Source: Metaphire vulgaris (taxonomy: Eukaryota; Annelida; Clitellata; Crassiclitellata; Megascolecidae). From it: DNA of 64,000 bases. Within the stretch, counting starts at the first letter, position 1; each line of letters starts with the position of its first letter. The stretch spans positions 10,143,390 to 10,207,389 of the forward strand of contig CM030845.1 in assembly GCA_018105865.1 (NCBI GenBank), read 5' to 3'. The notes under the pieces are model-generated. The model saw only the letters and a program-made list of their open reading frames with translations, searched no databases and was not told the origin of the DNA. Made by a program: the position numbers and the translations under genes. Positions 25,155-36,572 of the stretch are shown here, one piece after another.

Positions 25155-25295
25155 TAGCGCATTGTTTTAAGTTAAGTAAAAATAAGTAAAATGTTGTGAA
25201 TCTATATAGCACTTTCAAAAGCAGCACCGCAGTACACTGTAGCCTGCTTAATCGTAGTATAAAATAGCTAAAATCAAAAGGTGGGGTATTGAAAG
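25155..25295 (-). repeat. L2-like LINE 3' end fragment
   Basis: Shares AAGTAAAA, AGC(A/G)CTTTCAAAAG, GCACCG(C/A)AGTA and AAAGGTGGG(G/T) in the same order with 38721-38830, the 3' tail of the minus-strand LINE at 38721-42200. Only the last 140 bp are present. Confidence 0.55.
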
Positions 25296-25309
25296 AAATT
25301 TAAATAATA

Positions 25310-26125
25310 ATTGGTGGAGTGGAAATAGAACAGGTAGAAGAATTCTGTTATCTTGGAAGCCTGCTTGACACAAATGCCAAGTGTCACAGAGAAATAAAGA
25401 AAAGAATTGCCATGGGGAAAGAAGCCTTTATGAACAGAAGAGAATTACTGAGAAGGAATTTTAACCAAAATCTGAAAAAAACATTGGTCAAAACATTGAT
25501 CTGGCCAGTGACACTCTCTGGATCTGAAACTTGGACGCTCAGGAAAGGAGACATAAAGAGCAGTGGCGGCTCCACCGGGGGGGCCCGTGCCCCCCTATTG
25601 AGAGCCTGACCCCCTAGTGCCCCCCCCAGTTGGGACCCTATACTTAATGCTACATACATTAAACAACAAATGGTTGGCCCCCCATGATTTGAAGTTGCCC
25701 CCCAACGGCCCCCCCCCACTTGCCAAATCCTAGAGCCGCCACTGATAAAGAGACTAGAGGTATTTGAAATGTGGATCTGGCGAAGAATGGAAAAAATCAG
25801 CTGCACGGAAAAAATAACAAGTGAAGAAGTCTGGAAGAGAATAGAAGACAAGAAAAGCCTAATAAACTGTATTTGTACAAGACAAAAGAAATGGGTAGGC
25901 CATCTTCTGAGAGAAGAATCAAACATACTAATAGAAGTACTAGAAGGAAAGATGAATGGGAAAGCACAGAAAGGGCGATCAAGGACATCGATGCTGGAGT
26001 GGATGTTTGGCACTACAGGGAAAAAAGTATTCAGCCTTGAAGATTAAAGCTCAAGATAGAGAATAGCGGCGATGCTGGAGTATGGAACCTGTCTTTGGAC
26101 AGAGCACCTGAAGAAGAAGGGGATA
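25310..26125 (+). pseudogene. LINE reverse transcriptase C-terminal fragment, split by a MITE
   Basis: Plus-strand frame 25319-25560 reads VEEFCYLGSLLDTNAKCHRE, an ELLRRNFNQNLKKTLVKTLI block and SGSETWTLRKGD; the frame resumes at 25753 with LEVFEMWIWRRMEKISCTEK and WVGHLLREES up to a stop at 26044, then a remnant like AMLEYGTCLWTEHLKKK. This is the conserved tail of invertebrate endonuclease/RT retrotransposons. The two halves are separated only by the hAT MITE 25561-25744 and its 8-bp duplication; the reading frame is continuous across the pre-insertion site, so the fragment was still open when the MITE arrived. Catalytic RT and endonuclease domains are missing. Confidence 0.85.
25561..25744 (+). 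mobile_element. hAT MITE, family CAGTGGCGGCTC, copy 1
   Basis: 184 bp with termini CAGTGGCGGCTC and GAGCCGCCACTG; target duplication ATAAAGAG at 25553-25560 and 25745-25752, perfect. Very C-rich on this strand with runs of 7-9 C. Three more copies are at 34615, 36070 and 44472. Confidence 0.92.
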
Positions 26126-26885
26126 ATTTAATCCAAAGGGTCAACATGGTTGGGACACCACAGCTAATGAGGATTTTTTTTTCAGATACATGCGTTGCAT
26201 TTAGAAAGTCATCTAAAAGATAGAAGCTGAATTATTAATCAAAATATACTCGAAAAGTACAACTTATACTGTATTTTCACTTTTTAAAACTTTCTGCTCC
26301 ATTCTTGAAATGCACCAAATTATTTACTGCAGGCCTTATGAAAATGGCTTAATATGCTGCAAAATTCTTGCATGGCATATTTTCAGTATCAAGTACAACC
26401 TTTCGCTGAATGAATTCTGTGTATCTACAGTATTATGACAGACAATTAAAATATCAGTCTAAAGTTCGTCACCGTGCCAGATAGTCGGCTGTTTCCTTTT
26501 AGCCATAATTACAGTATAACTTCAAGCTTGAGCCACTACTCTGAAACTCTGACTTGGTCACCTGGACTTTTGAGCATTAGATCTGACGCTACAAGTGCAT
26601 AAATACATTGATTAAAACTCCATGAATGAAAACATTAAACTTGTTTTTAGATATATAAACAGGATTATATTAAAGATTGGCCTTCTACTGTAGTTCCAGA
26701 AACATTGCAGGCAGGTCAATCTCTATTTGAAATCTAAACTAAATCATTCAAAACATTTTCACTCAACTAGCTTCGTTAAATGTACCTATTATAGATCTAA
26801 AATAATAGTAGCAAGTTAATTTATGGACACAGTATCACACGGTTGTCAAAACATGTTGTCATTCATAAAGTGAAAAATTGCTCAC
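26126..26885. other. Intergenic, nothing recognised
   Basis: AT-rich, no exon, repeat or motif that I could support. Confidence 0.4.
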
Positions 26886-27008
26886 TCCAGGGCAATAAAG
26901 GGTGAACAACTTGCCACGTTCACTACACAGTGGCTATGGTCGATTCAAACTCACTACAATCCGGGTGCATGCCCAGAATCCTACTGTTACTTCACCGTGC
27001 CTCTGCTT
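26886..27008 (-). repeat. tRNA-derived SINE (third type)
   Basis: On the minus strand: A-box-like GGCACGGTGAAGTAAC near 27003 and B-box-like GTTTGAATCGACC near 26950-26938, followed by CATAGCCACTGTGTAGTGAA. It ends near an AATAAAG run. Sequence differs from the other two SINE heads in the window. Confidence 0.5.
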
Positions 27009-27691
27009 GCCATCAAATCACTGTATAAGTCTTTACTGCATATTGTCTGAATAAAAAAGACTCAGATTCATCCAGTGTACCAGCAATTTAATACACCTAT
27101 TGGCATTCTTTCTGATATAACAGAATCTAAGAAAACGGTAACCGAATATATGTCACAAATGTCACAAAGACAAACTTTCCAGAACACCAGAAAGCAACAA
27201 AGTAAACTTTTTTTTCATTTCATCAGTAATTCACACATAAATCAGCATTTAATAAGTCTCTCCTTGTTTCATGCATTTCAGTCTCTATCCGCAGATGTTT
27301 GGTCGTTGTCTGACTGACCGCTTAAATGGCCAAAGATGGGCATCTGAAAAAGCGGCTGCAACAAATAATATTCCGTTAATTTAAAAAATCTGCCATTTTC
27401 TTTTCAAAACTGCATCTAAAATTTTAAAAATCAGGTTTCCTTATAAACCAGTGCTCCACATGCCACACAGCAAGAATGCTGCTATATTGCAAATGAGGTG
27501 TTTCATAGATTCAACACTAAGCAGGATAGTTTCTCTACTAGGCATGAAGTCAACAGTGTTATGTGTCCAAAATTACCTAAATAATAACAAATTCAAAGAA
27601 ATCTTCAAATGCTAGCATTAATTTAAAAAAAAGAACAGTCAAAAGACAGAAAATAGAAGAACAAATACAACACTTGATATGAATGCAAGAT
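27009..27691. other. 3' flank / probable 3' UTR of NFYC
   Basis: Downstream (minus strand) of the NFYC stop codon at 27692. No other exon or repeat seen. I found no clear AATAAA on the minus strand, so the polyadenylation site is not placed. Confidence 0.4.
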
Positions 27692-30600
27692 TCATACGTG
27701 AGACTGTTGGCTATCTGTTGTCGCCTGCGCCTGTTCAGGGGGTGAGGTCTGTATGATGAACTGTTGGCCGGGCTGCTTGCCCTGCATCTGTAAAGCAATT
27801 GACTGCATCTGCGATGGCGTCAGCTGGATCTGGGCGGACAAAAAAACACCACAAATCGATCGCTCATCTTCCAACCAAAGATGTCAATATCAATACAAAA
27901 GAGCAAAATAAAAGATAGAGACTTCTGCTGCAGTCTTTGACAGGCTGTTGATTGCCTGCCACCATCAACCACACTGTCCAATGTCAACAACAGCACACTA
28001 CATGACCCTGCACCGACTTCCTTATCTCTGTACTTGCCAGTGTAGAGATTCAGTAATTAGCGGCAAATACTGGTAAATAGAACAGCACAAGATTAATTTA
28101 AAGAAAAAAACAAAACTGAATATGTTTCAATACAGAGAATGTCATCTAAACAGTTCTTTTCCTACACAACCTGTACATTCTATATTACGAATATGACGAA
28201 AAATGCTGCAAAATTAAGTAAATTGGAAAACTTACGGGTATGTTTTGAATTTCGCCATTGGCCGATACCATCTGGGTGTAGACATGCAAAGTAGGTGGCT
28301 GGGCCGCTGGTGGAGGGGGTGATTGAACCTGTATTACTTGAGCCTGACTGGCATCTATCGTTGGCTGGAGTAGAACAAAATTTCAACACAGATGAGACTT
28401 TTAACTTCTAAAACACTACAAATGCTAATGACAAGTAGTGAGGTGGAAGGGCTCTCTTTCTGTCAATGTTATTGCACCTAATTGCAATTGCCGACACCGC
28501 AGTCACTCCCTGGCCACGTCCCAGATGTTCCTTCTTGCTGTTCAAGTAGAACCTCAAGGCTCCCACTCCACTTCTACTCTTACTGATAATTCTTGATAAA
28601 GTGTCCTTATGCTTGATTAGTTGCCATTGGCTTTGGCAATTCTAACAGGCTTTAAAAATTGTATTGGGTGTGGTCTGTATGATGAACTGCTACAGTGATT
28701 TTATGGCCAGCAGGAGCACAGTGAAGTAACAGTTCAAATACATTAACAAAGGTGCAACTGACACACAGAGCAACATTGCTCAAGTGACATACAAATTAAC
28801 CAACAGAAAAATTAAACCGAAATAAAACCACGCAAGAAAGATGATCCAGCAATAAAATTCATGTATTTACGTATTGCAATTCATTTCAAATCAATCATCA
28901 AATAATTCCACTCTATAACAACGTTCAAAAGACTATTTTGACAAATCAATCAATAATTCAACAATTTGATCAATAAATAAATCAATCAATCGTATCCTAT
29001 AGAGCCACTCATAATGCCCGGGGCATCACACAATGGCACACCAAATCCAGGCCAAATTAGAATCAGACAAGAGAACAAACTGGCAGACATGTCACAGCAA
29101 CAGCGCTTTGTATCAGATTTCAAACATAATAAAAAGTTTACTGTAACCTGAGATAAAACTGTAGATACTGAACCAGTTGTGTTTCCAGTTAACAACTGCA
29201 CCTGCTGGTGAATTAGTGGAGCTACACAAACCAGATTAATAAATTAATAAACAATAATATATCACCCATAACAGTAATTGCAAGCGTCTGAATGTTGCTG
29301 GGATTTCTAGTCAACTTGCAACCAAATAAACAATCTAAGACTAGGTTATCTAACGCAACCCTACATCTAGGAAAATTCTCCAAAACGGTCCACACATTCT
29401 AAAATATAAAATACCTATTGCATTTGAGAATACAAATAAACAGACCAATCAAGAAAGTTAAGCATCATAAACTTGAAAACAAAAGAAACAGGCAAAATGT
29501 TGTAACAACAACCTCTAAAACTGTAATTAGTCCCATTTCTCATTATATTTTCTCAATTCATATTACTTCAAACTCCTTATAAAGTTGTGGCAACAAATGA
29601 GCATCCTTAAGATCAAACTTAAGTTCTAGTTAAAATAATACACTTATCAAGCTTAATTTACAAAAGCTCGCTGCCTGTAATACCCAGTATTGTAAAATAA
29701 AATAAATATTTTCAAATGTTGACCAAAGAACAGAACACATGAACGGAAGGAAATACTTTGCAGTTGAATCGGTTGGCCTTGTGCATTGAGTGTAACCTGT
29801 TGAACTGAAGCCTGTGGATGTTGCTGTGACATCTGCAGCAGATATTGTACCTGGTCATTTCCACTAACGGCTCTCACGACGTTCTCGTCCTGAAATTTCA
29901 AACTCATATTCAAGTCTTGATCTCCATAATGAAAATGAAAATTAAAGCAATATGTTCACAAGGTCATATAATTTTTCACAGGGTTGAATCACTTCAACAA
30001 GACTGCAACACCGGAGTACTAGGCAACGTTAGTTGTCCACTGCACTTAGTTGTCTCTAGGCACCAATTCCATGAATAAAATTAACAAATGATACGCCAAT
30101 TAAAAGTCGTTAATTCTCAACATAGATTAAAAATTACCCATGTACGACATAGAAGCTCTGTAGGTCTCTTGTGTAAAGTAAGGAACTAAATTCATAAAAT
30201 TTTATTTTGATAAAATATTCAGATTGCTCGTCACCTACCAGCCTCTTTGTTGGTCGTATTTCGTCTCGAGGAACAATATCGATTAGAAAATCAAACTGGT
30301 CGTACTTAGTAATTGCCATTGCAATGTCATTTCTCTAAAAATACATTATATGAGATCTTGTATCAACAATATCTGTAAAAATATTCTAAAGAAAGTGAAC
30401 AATCACTTCATCTCAAGAACATCGTAACATTTCAATCGAACCAATACTTCTCAAAAATAGTCTTTGCCATCAACATAACAATTTTTACCAGTATGTTATA
30501 TCTCTGTCATAATGTACCTGTAAAGTTCGCCGCTTATTTTCCTCTGCATGAATCCACGAGCGTAACGTCAACTCATTAATGAATATCTCCGCAGCTTTTG

Positions 30601-31240
30601 CAAACAGAACCGGAGCCTCGGCACTGATCATCTGTTCAATTAAAAGCTTACTTGTTAAAATCTGCAAATTCACATTCAGTTTTCGAGACAATAATATTAT
30701 TTCACCTAATGGCAAAAACACGGTCGATTTTAATATGAGACCGATGTGACTGTGCCATCAACAGATTTTAAAAAATAGAAATTTCAGAGCTGCTTACCTT
30801 GACATCTTCGTCAAGCTTCATAATTTTCTTGATTCTTGCCAGTGGCAATTCCTGTGTCTTGAAATCATTCTACAAATACACAAACAATGTGAAACTCATT
30901 AGTCAACAAAATTTAGAAATGCAGGAGAATCTCCCGACATTTATACCAACAGGTAAATCAGAAATGCTAAAAAGTTAAAACTGAGTAAAAAAGTCATTCA
31001 ACCAATGATTAAGTCTTGTTGAAACCTAAAAAATATAAATAAATTTCTAGAAATGTTGAAAGTAAATCAAATAATTTGTATTCTGCATCAAGTCAAGGTC
31101 CGAACCAGTTTCATATTTTTTATTTCTTCCATTGTCTTGTTCCAGAAAATATTCAGGTGCTGCTGAGTCTCACTAAAACCTCCCACACCATTTGCAGAAA
31201 ATCCTGAGTCATTTGCTATTGAAGAGTGATCCGCAGACAT
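27692..31240 (-). CDS. NFYC: Nuclear transcription factor Y subunit gamma (NF-YC)
   Basis: Histone-fold subunit that pairs with NF-YB and then recruits NF-YA to bind CCAAT boxes in promoters. Coding exons, transcript order: 31240-31106, 30869-30798, 30631-30518, 30334-30239, 29889-29757, 29221-29148, 28364-28236, 27829-27692. Phases chain exactly and yield 296 aa ending in a TGA; human isoforms are around 335 aa. The conserved histone fold spans exons 1-4: [94 protein letters not shown]. Exons 5-8 form the Gln-rich activation region ([32 protein letters not shown]). The Met at 31240 follows a 5' UTR stretch with a good acceptor at 31259-31260, so a non-coding first exon lies farther upstream. 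The exon 1 donor GTTCGG is weak but is the only one in phase. Confidence 0.95.
28960..29060. repeat. Half copy of the GGCATCA dispersed repeat
   Basis: AATCAATCAATC followed by ATAATGCCCGGGGCATCACA and CAATGGCACACCAAAT matches one arm of the inverted repeat at 32130-32500. It lies next to NFYC exon 6, in the intron between exons 6 and 7. Confidence 0.5.
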
Positions 31241-31258
31241 TTTCTTCCACGACAGAAA

Positions 31259-31997
31259 CTGAAGCAACGCTCTACAACTTAAAGCAAGCAATTCACAGTC
31301 ATAAGGGTTTCAGCAAAAAGCATCATTCTGTGCAAATGCATTGTAAAATGAAAGACATCAAAACAACGCAGAAGAATGTTAGCAAGTAAATTCTTAATAC
31401 ACAATCACCACAAATGAAATTTCACAAGATATTATCCGCTCTTAGAACTTTCAATATGCAGCCATACAAGCTCTTGATAATTTCACATTGGCACTGCTCT
31501 ACATAATATTACATGATCACATTGTGCAAATGAAACACCAAGTTCTTGAATGGACAGATTTCCCCATTACTTTCCATAATGGAAATATCCAAGTGCTAAA
31601 ATCAGGCAACTAAGCGAGGCAAATTTTATATCTTTATAACTCGTCAAGATTTACAAATAACCTAGTATTAGCAATCTTTAACCATTTCAAATTCAGTCAA
31701 TTCAATTCAACTGTACAATAACTTGAGAAGTACCTGAACTTTCAGAACCTCTGAACATTCTAATCAGAGGTGCATAAACTGTCCAATACATTACAATCTG
31801 CCATAAAGAAATTGTGATATTCTGTAATCTGGCAATATCAATGTTTTGCTTTAAAGCTATAAACACCAAAAGTATCTTCCATGGCATGCATCAGTTATAA
31901 GGGCTACGAAGAGCAACAGGGCAAATCATACACACTGGAGAAAACGTCTATGACCATAATTTATCTAAAAGTCAAAATCTTAAAATTAATTAGTGTT

Positions 31998-31998
<1 letters not shown>
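31259..31998. other. 5' flank of NFYC, nothing recognised
   Basis: Expected to contain the first intron and perhaps the non-coding first exon of NFYC. No CpG-rich promoter, TATA box or repeat that I can support. Confidence 0.35.
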
Positions 31999-32069
<71 letters not shown>

Positions 32070-32086
32070 GTAATAATAATAATAAT
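31999..32086. repeat. (TAA)n microsatellite
   Basis: About 29 ATA/TAA units with one interruption near 32070. Confidence 0.95.
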
Positions 32087-32129
32087 GTGATTTCACGTGG
32101 TTAAGAAGGCTAAGTTAACCTGTGTGAAA

Positions 32130-32500
32130 AGGCACTAGTCATCAATCAACTTCTATGGCGCCATTATCATAATGCCCAGGGCATCAGCCAATGGTGCACA
32201 AATCAAAATCGAATTAGAGCCAGGTCAAGCCGGAAAGACCAGTCAGTCATCGGGGAAACAATCTACAGCCGATAAGCAAAGTCAAACAGGTAGTTTTAAG
32301 ACTGGATCTGAAAGAAAGTTATATGAAATGATATTGGTAATAAATTCCAGATCCTAGGGCAACATTGTCATCAGCCTGACGTTGTATAGAATGAACATTC
32401 TATAGACTGAGCCACCTATGCTTGAATTCAGTTTGGAATTGGTGCGCCATTGGCTGATGCCATAGGCATTATGATATTGGCGCCACATAAGCTGAGTGAT
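32130..32500. repeat. Dispersed repeat with long inverted arms
   Basis: Left arm TGGCGCCATTATCATAATGC, then GGCATCAGCCAATGGTGCAC (32155-32200); right arm the complement with GGCGCCAATATCATAATGCC (32430-32490); both arms extend outward into ATCAATCA. Arms are about 60 bp. A half copy occurs at 28960-29060. No target duplication found. Confidence 0.65.
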
Positions 32501-33070
32501 TGATTTTTATTATTTTTGAGGCACCTCACAATAAGCATAATAGGCCCCACATAGACTTAATTTTCAAACGAGTGAAATGGAAATGCGTTTCAAACGAATA
32601 GAACACTTCGGATACCTTTTAAATGACTGACCTAAGAAATTCTGTCGAACAGCAACTACTAAATTTCAAATAAACAAATAAAATAAAGAACAATTGTTTT
32701 AAATAACAAAACGACGAGTGAAAAAAACGACTCCAAGCATAGAGATCGCGATCAAAACCATAGTCTCCATAGAAATTTTAATAAAAATCCAATTCTACGA
32801 TGGTCATTGATCACAATAATTATATTGTTAAAATCTGTAAAAATTCACTGAAATTTCTAGTAAAATGTTTGGCGCTTTTGTAAAAAGGCGTACGTAGCCT
32901 ATGGACTTTTTCACATGGCCGCTTTGCAGTTAAAATCAAGCTTTTTATTTCCTGTAATGCATGCGTATGATCAAGTGAATGACTGAATAATGTATGATGT
33001 AGGCCTACGTACATGTCTAATGTATGCAACTGTGTGCGCCTGCTTTGTGAGGTAGGCTAATTAGCCTATT
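32501..33070. other. Intergenic, nothing recognised
   Basis: AT-rich without coding potential; several TAGGCTA-type words near 33000-33070. Confidence 0.35.
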
Positions 33071-33074
33071 TGCT

Positions 33075-33401
33075 ATGGGGCTGTCCATTAATTACGTCAA
33101 CAATTTAGGGGGAGGGGGTTTGGAAAAGTTTGACAGTTGTTGACAGGGGGAGGGGGATTAAGAGAAGTTGACGTCAACAATTTCACTTTTTTTAAATAAT
33201 CAAAAAACAGGAAATTTCATAGAATACTACTTATTAAAATGGAAAAAAAGCATTAGAAAAAGGTCATCACCACCACATTTTGACACTCGATGAGGAAAAA
33301 AGGAGGAAAATGGCCATTACCACAAAAATAATAACCTTGTTATTGGGACCTGTCATTGATCTTGGGGGGGACAAGAGTTGTTGACGTATAATTAGCACTG
33401 C
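33075..33401. mobile_element. Degenerate GGGGCTGTCCATTAATTACG element
   Basis: Starts GGGGCTGTCCATTAATTACG TCAACAA and ends with an imperfect complement (TTGTTGACGTATAATTAGCA near 33379-33398). G-rich blocks GGGGGAGGGGG follow both a TTTGGAAAAGTTTGACAGTTG-like word. A shorter, better-preserved relative is at 51767-51889. Confidence 0.5.
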
Positions 33402-34330
33402 CATGGAGGGCGCCACAAGCCAAATATTGGGTAAAGGCCAACATGGCCTGTTTGAAATTGGACAATGCAAGGACTAATGCTACAGTAGGCTATATATAGA
33501 TATGCAAAAATTCAGAAGAGTGATGAAATTAATTAAACACATATTCTTGTGTCCCCATCTTTTCTGTGTCAAGCCGTACTAGAATTGTCAATATATTCTG
33601 TCTCAATTTTTTTCTAGAGCTTTCGAAATGCCACGAAAAATAATGAGCCATTTGAAACGACACTATACAAAGTCTTTAAGAAATCTATTCTCAGTCAAAT
33701 GTCTAAAAAATCAATCGAGAGATAAGATGGCGCTTAAGAGAGCTGGTTTCTTCTATTACAGGTTTTATAGACCACAAAAATATTATAAAATTGCTACCCT
33801 GTTTGAAATTGGACTATGCTAGTGCTACAGTAGGCTATAGATATGCAAAAATTCAGAAGAGCGATGAAACGAATTAAAACCACGGAGGGCGCCACAAGTC
33901 AAATATTGGGTGGGCCAACATGTCCTGTTTGAAATTGGACAATGCATGGACTAGTGCTACAGTAGGCCATAGATATGCACAAATTCAGAAGAGCGATGAA
34001 TCGAATTAAAACCACATATTCTTGTGTCCCCATATGTTCTGTGTCAAACCGTACTAGAATTGTCAATATATTCTGTCTCAATTTTTGTCTAGAGCTTTCG
34101 AAATGCCACGAAAAATAATGAGCCATTTGAAACGGCACTATACAAAGTCTTTCATAAATCTATTCTCTGTCAGGTTTTAGAGACCACAAAAATATTATAA
34201 AATTGGTACCCTGTTTGAAATTGGACAATGCTAGTGCTACAGTAGGCTATAGATATGCAAAAATTCAGAAGAGTGATGAAACGAATTAAAACCATGGAGG
34301 GCGCCACAAGCCAAATATTCCAAATATCAG
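33402..34330. repeat. Tandem repeat of 412-479-bp units
   Basis: Starts GGAGGGCGCCACAAG at 33405, 33884 and 34296 mark two full units and the beginning of a third. Shared phrases include TTTGAAATTGGAC, GCTACAGTAGGC, TTCTTGTGTCCCCAT, CTAGAGCTTTCGAAATGCCA and CACTATACAAAGTCTTT. Unit 1 carries about 67 bp that unit 2 lacks. No gene. Confidence 0.88.
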
Positions 34331-34552
34331 CGTCTGCGTGCACAAAAATTTGTTTAATTGCATTCTGCTGAGTATGTCAGCAGACTACGTAATGACTTCT
34401 TGCCAAATAAAGGACTCCTCGTTGTGATGCTCTTTAGCGTCTGATCTGCACCGCCTGCGGTTAACCCATAGGCACAGTCTATGACTGTATATAGTGTATA
34501 CTGTATACAGGTATAGCCATACTGATTTCCTCTATTGCAATTGAATTGCATG

Positions 34553-34995
34553 CATTGCCGTAGCCACGGGGCACGGCGCCGCACGGAAGGCCTGCCCCCT
34601 ATTCGGACCGGGACCAGTGGCGGCTCCAGGATTTGACAAGTGGGGCCGTTGGGGCGGTAACTTCTAATCATGGGGGGGCCAACCATTTGTTGTTAGGTAT
34701 GTAGTATTAAGTATAGGGTCCTAACAGGGGGGCCACCGTGGGGGCCCAGACACTCAATAAGGGGGCACGGGCCCCCAGGGTCCCCTGTGGAGCCGCCACT
34801 GACTGGGACCGGTCGTGAGATTATTCAAAAACCGATGAGTAGTTGGGGGGAGTAGGGCAGTATTAAGTCGAGGAAAACTCAAAAGATAGCAGACTTTAAA
34901 GCGTTTGAGACGACGACCTTTATTGCTCGTCAAGATTGTTTGGCCGGGCAACGTCGAAGTGCCCCATTTTCTGAAATCCTGGCTACGCCACTGAT
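34553..34995. mobile_element. Possible degraded hAT element (CAGTGGCGTAGCC end) hosting a MITE
   Basis: Right end CCTGGCTACGCCACTG at about 34978-34993 is a typical hAT terminus; the left end GCCGTAGCCACGGGGCAC (34558) is a poor match. The MITE at 34615-34801 sits inside. Confidence 0.4.
34615..34801 (-). mobile_element. hAT MITE, family CAGTGGCGGCTC, copy 2
   Basis: 187 bp, termini CAGTGGCGGCTC and GAGCCGCCACTG, opposite orientation to copy 1. Target duplication ACCGGGAC / ACTGGGAC at 34607-34614 and 34802-34809, one mismatch. Confidence 0.88.
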
Positions 34996-35740
34996 TGTAT
35001 GTAATCCTGATTTAAATCTCAATTGAAAATACGCATCGTTATTTAGGGCAGGTGCAAACACTGCATATCCTCTGCTCGTACAGTTTTTGTCTCTCTATTG
35101 ACCATAGGCGTAAACTTCTAGTAGGCCTCTAGGCCCGAGACTAAACATGTAGGGAAAGGGGAATGTATAAGGCTAGCCAGAGGGCCGTCCTTGTACCTTT
35201 TAATCCAAGTTATTCGCCAGTGCTCTTGACAGAATTCATTGCGTAGACAAATGTTTATTGCGTGTGTAAATAGGCTGCGTAATTGGCGATTAAGCTGCTT
35301 ACATGCAAAGAATTAAAAGCGGCTGGCTGTTGGCTTCTGAATCACGCACACACTCAGGTAGAGTCGTATTACACGAAATAATATTATGATCCACAGGTGA
35401 AACTTCGCAACGAGCAAATATAGGCCTAAGGCCTTTGTCAACGAAATCGACGGAAGGAATAACCGCATGAATAGGCCTAGGCCTATATTTAACGCAATCA
35501 TATAGGCCTGGGTCTGTTTAATAATTAACGAATTAGGCCTAACGAATCATAAAGCTTGGTAAGTGAAAATTATTTGGAAAATTTAGTATGGATTTCAGAT
35601 ACTGATAATTACCGTTTTTATAAATTAATAGACTTGTAATTAATAGGCCCTAAGACTAAATGGAAATTAGAATACTGCTGATTCGCTGCTGAATATAGGC
35701 CTAATTATGCACTTTCATACAGCACTATTTCTAATACTCT
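34996..35740. other. Intergenic with clustered AGGCCT words
   Basis: No gene or repeat unit recognised. AGGCCT, often inside TAGGCCTA, occurs about eight times between 35120 and 35700. Confidence 0.5.
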
Positions 35741-35965
35741 AAAGGTATCGATGGTACTTCAAATTCATCAGCGAGAGACCCGGTCAGTCCAGGAATCAGT
35801 CAGTGAGAAAGCGAGGCAGTGCTATATGGAGGATATGCTGATTTAAAGAGATGGGGTTTTAGTCTAAATCGGAAAATACTCAATTCTTTGGAAGATCTGG
35901 CAGGCGAGAGAAGTGAATTCCATGATTTGGGTCAAAAATAGAGAAAGCTCTCTTACCAATGATTT
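35741..35965 (-). repeat. Possible L2-like LINE 3' fragment
   Basis: Phrases such as TGCTATATGGAGGATATGC and TTTTAGTCTAAATCGGAAAA are related to 38878-38940 of the minus-strand LINE (CTATGGAGGAAATGATTTTA, TTTTAGTTTAGAAAGAAAAA). Short and diverged. Confidence 0.4.
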
Positions 35966-36069
35966 CAGTGTTCGTTATAGGTATGTTTAACAATTAACGA
36001 ATTGGCCGCGAATCTCGTTGAATGAGAATGTTTTGGGTGGTCTTGTATAGATTTCAAATATTGAGGTTG

Positions 36070-36564
36070 CAGTGGCGGCTCTAGGATTTGGCAAGTGGGG
36101 GGACCGTTGGGGGCAACTTCTAATCATGGGGGGCCAACCATTTGTTGTTTAATGTATGTAGCATTAAGTATAGGGTCCCAACTGGGGGGGCCACCGGGGG
36201 GGGCAGGCAGTCAATAGGGGGGCACGGGCCCCCTGGTCCCCCTGTGGACAGGCCCTCCGAGAGGGGGGCAGGGGGGCAACTGCACAGGGGCCCGGCGGTC
36301 TGGAGGGGGCCCGGGCCGATGATGAATATGTATAATTAACAATGAAATGAATAATAACACTAAAGAATGGTTAAAAATGTCAGTTCAGCAGAGGGGCCCG
36401 GCGAGCACAAGGGGGCCCGGGACACAGTGCTAAATAAACGGCAGACGACGAGCAAAAAAAAAAAGGTCGTCAAGAAAAAATTATGGCTTCTCAAGGGCCT
36501 GTCGGCCATTCTGCACAGGGGCCCGGAATTTCTCTCGGAGGGCCTGCCTGTGGAGCCGCCACTG
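36070..36564 (-). mobile_element. hAT MITE, family CAGTGGCGGCTC, copy 3, with a nested element
   Basis: Termini CAGTGGCGGCTC (36070) and GAGCCGCCACTG (ending 36564); target duplication TGAGGTTG at 36062-36069 and 36565-36572, perfect. The 495 bp are about 189 bp of native MITE plus the insertion 36249-36546 with its 8-bp duplication. Confidence 0.9.
36249..36546. mobile_element. hAT-type MITE (CAGGCCCTCCGAGAG termini), nested
   Basis: 298 bp; termini CAGGCCCTCCGAGAG and CTCTCGGAGGGCCTG; target duplication CCTGTGGA at 36241-36248 and 36547-36554, perfect. Contains GACGAGCAAAAAA...GGTCGTC at 36445-36473, a form of the motif shared with other hAT elements here. Confidence 0.88.
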
Positions 36565-36572
36565 TGAGGTTG

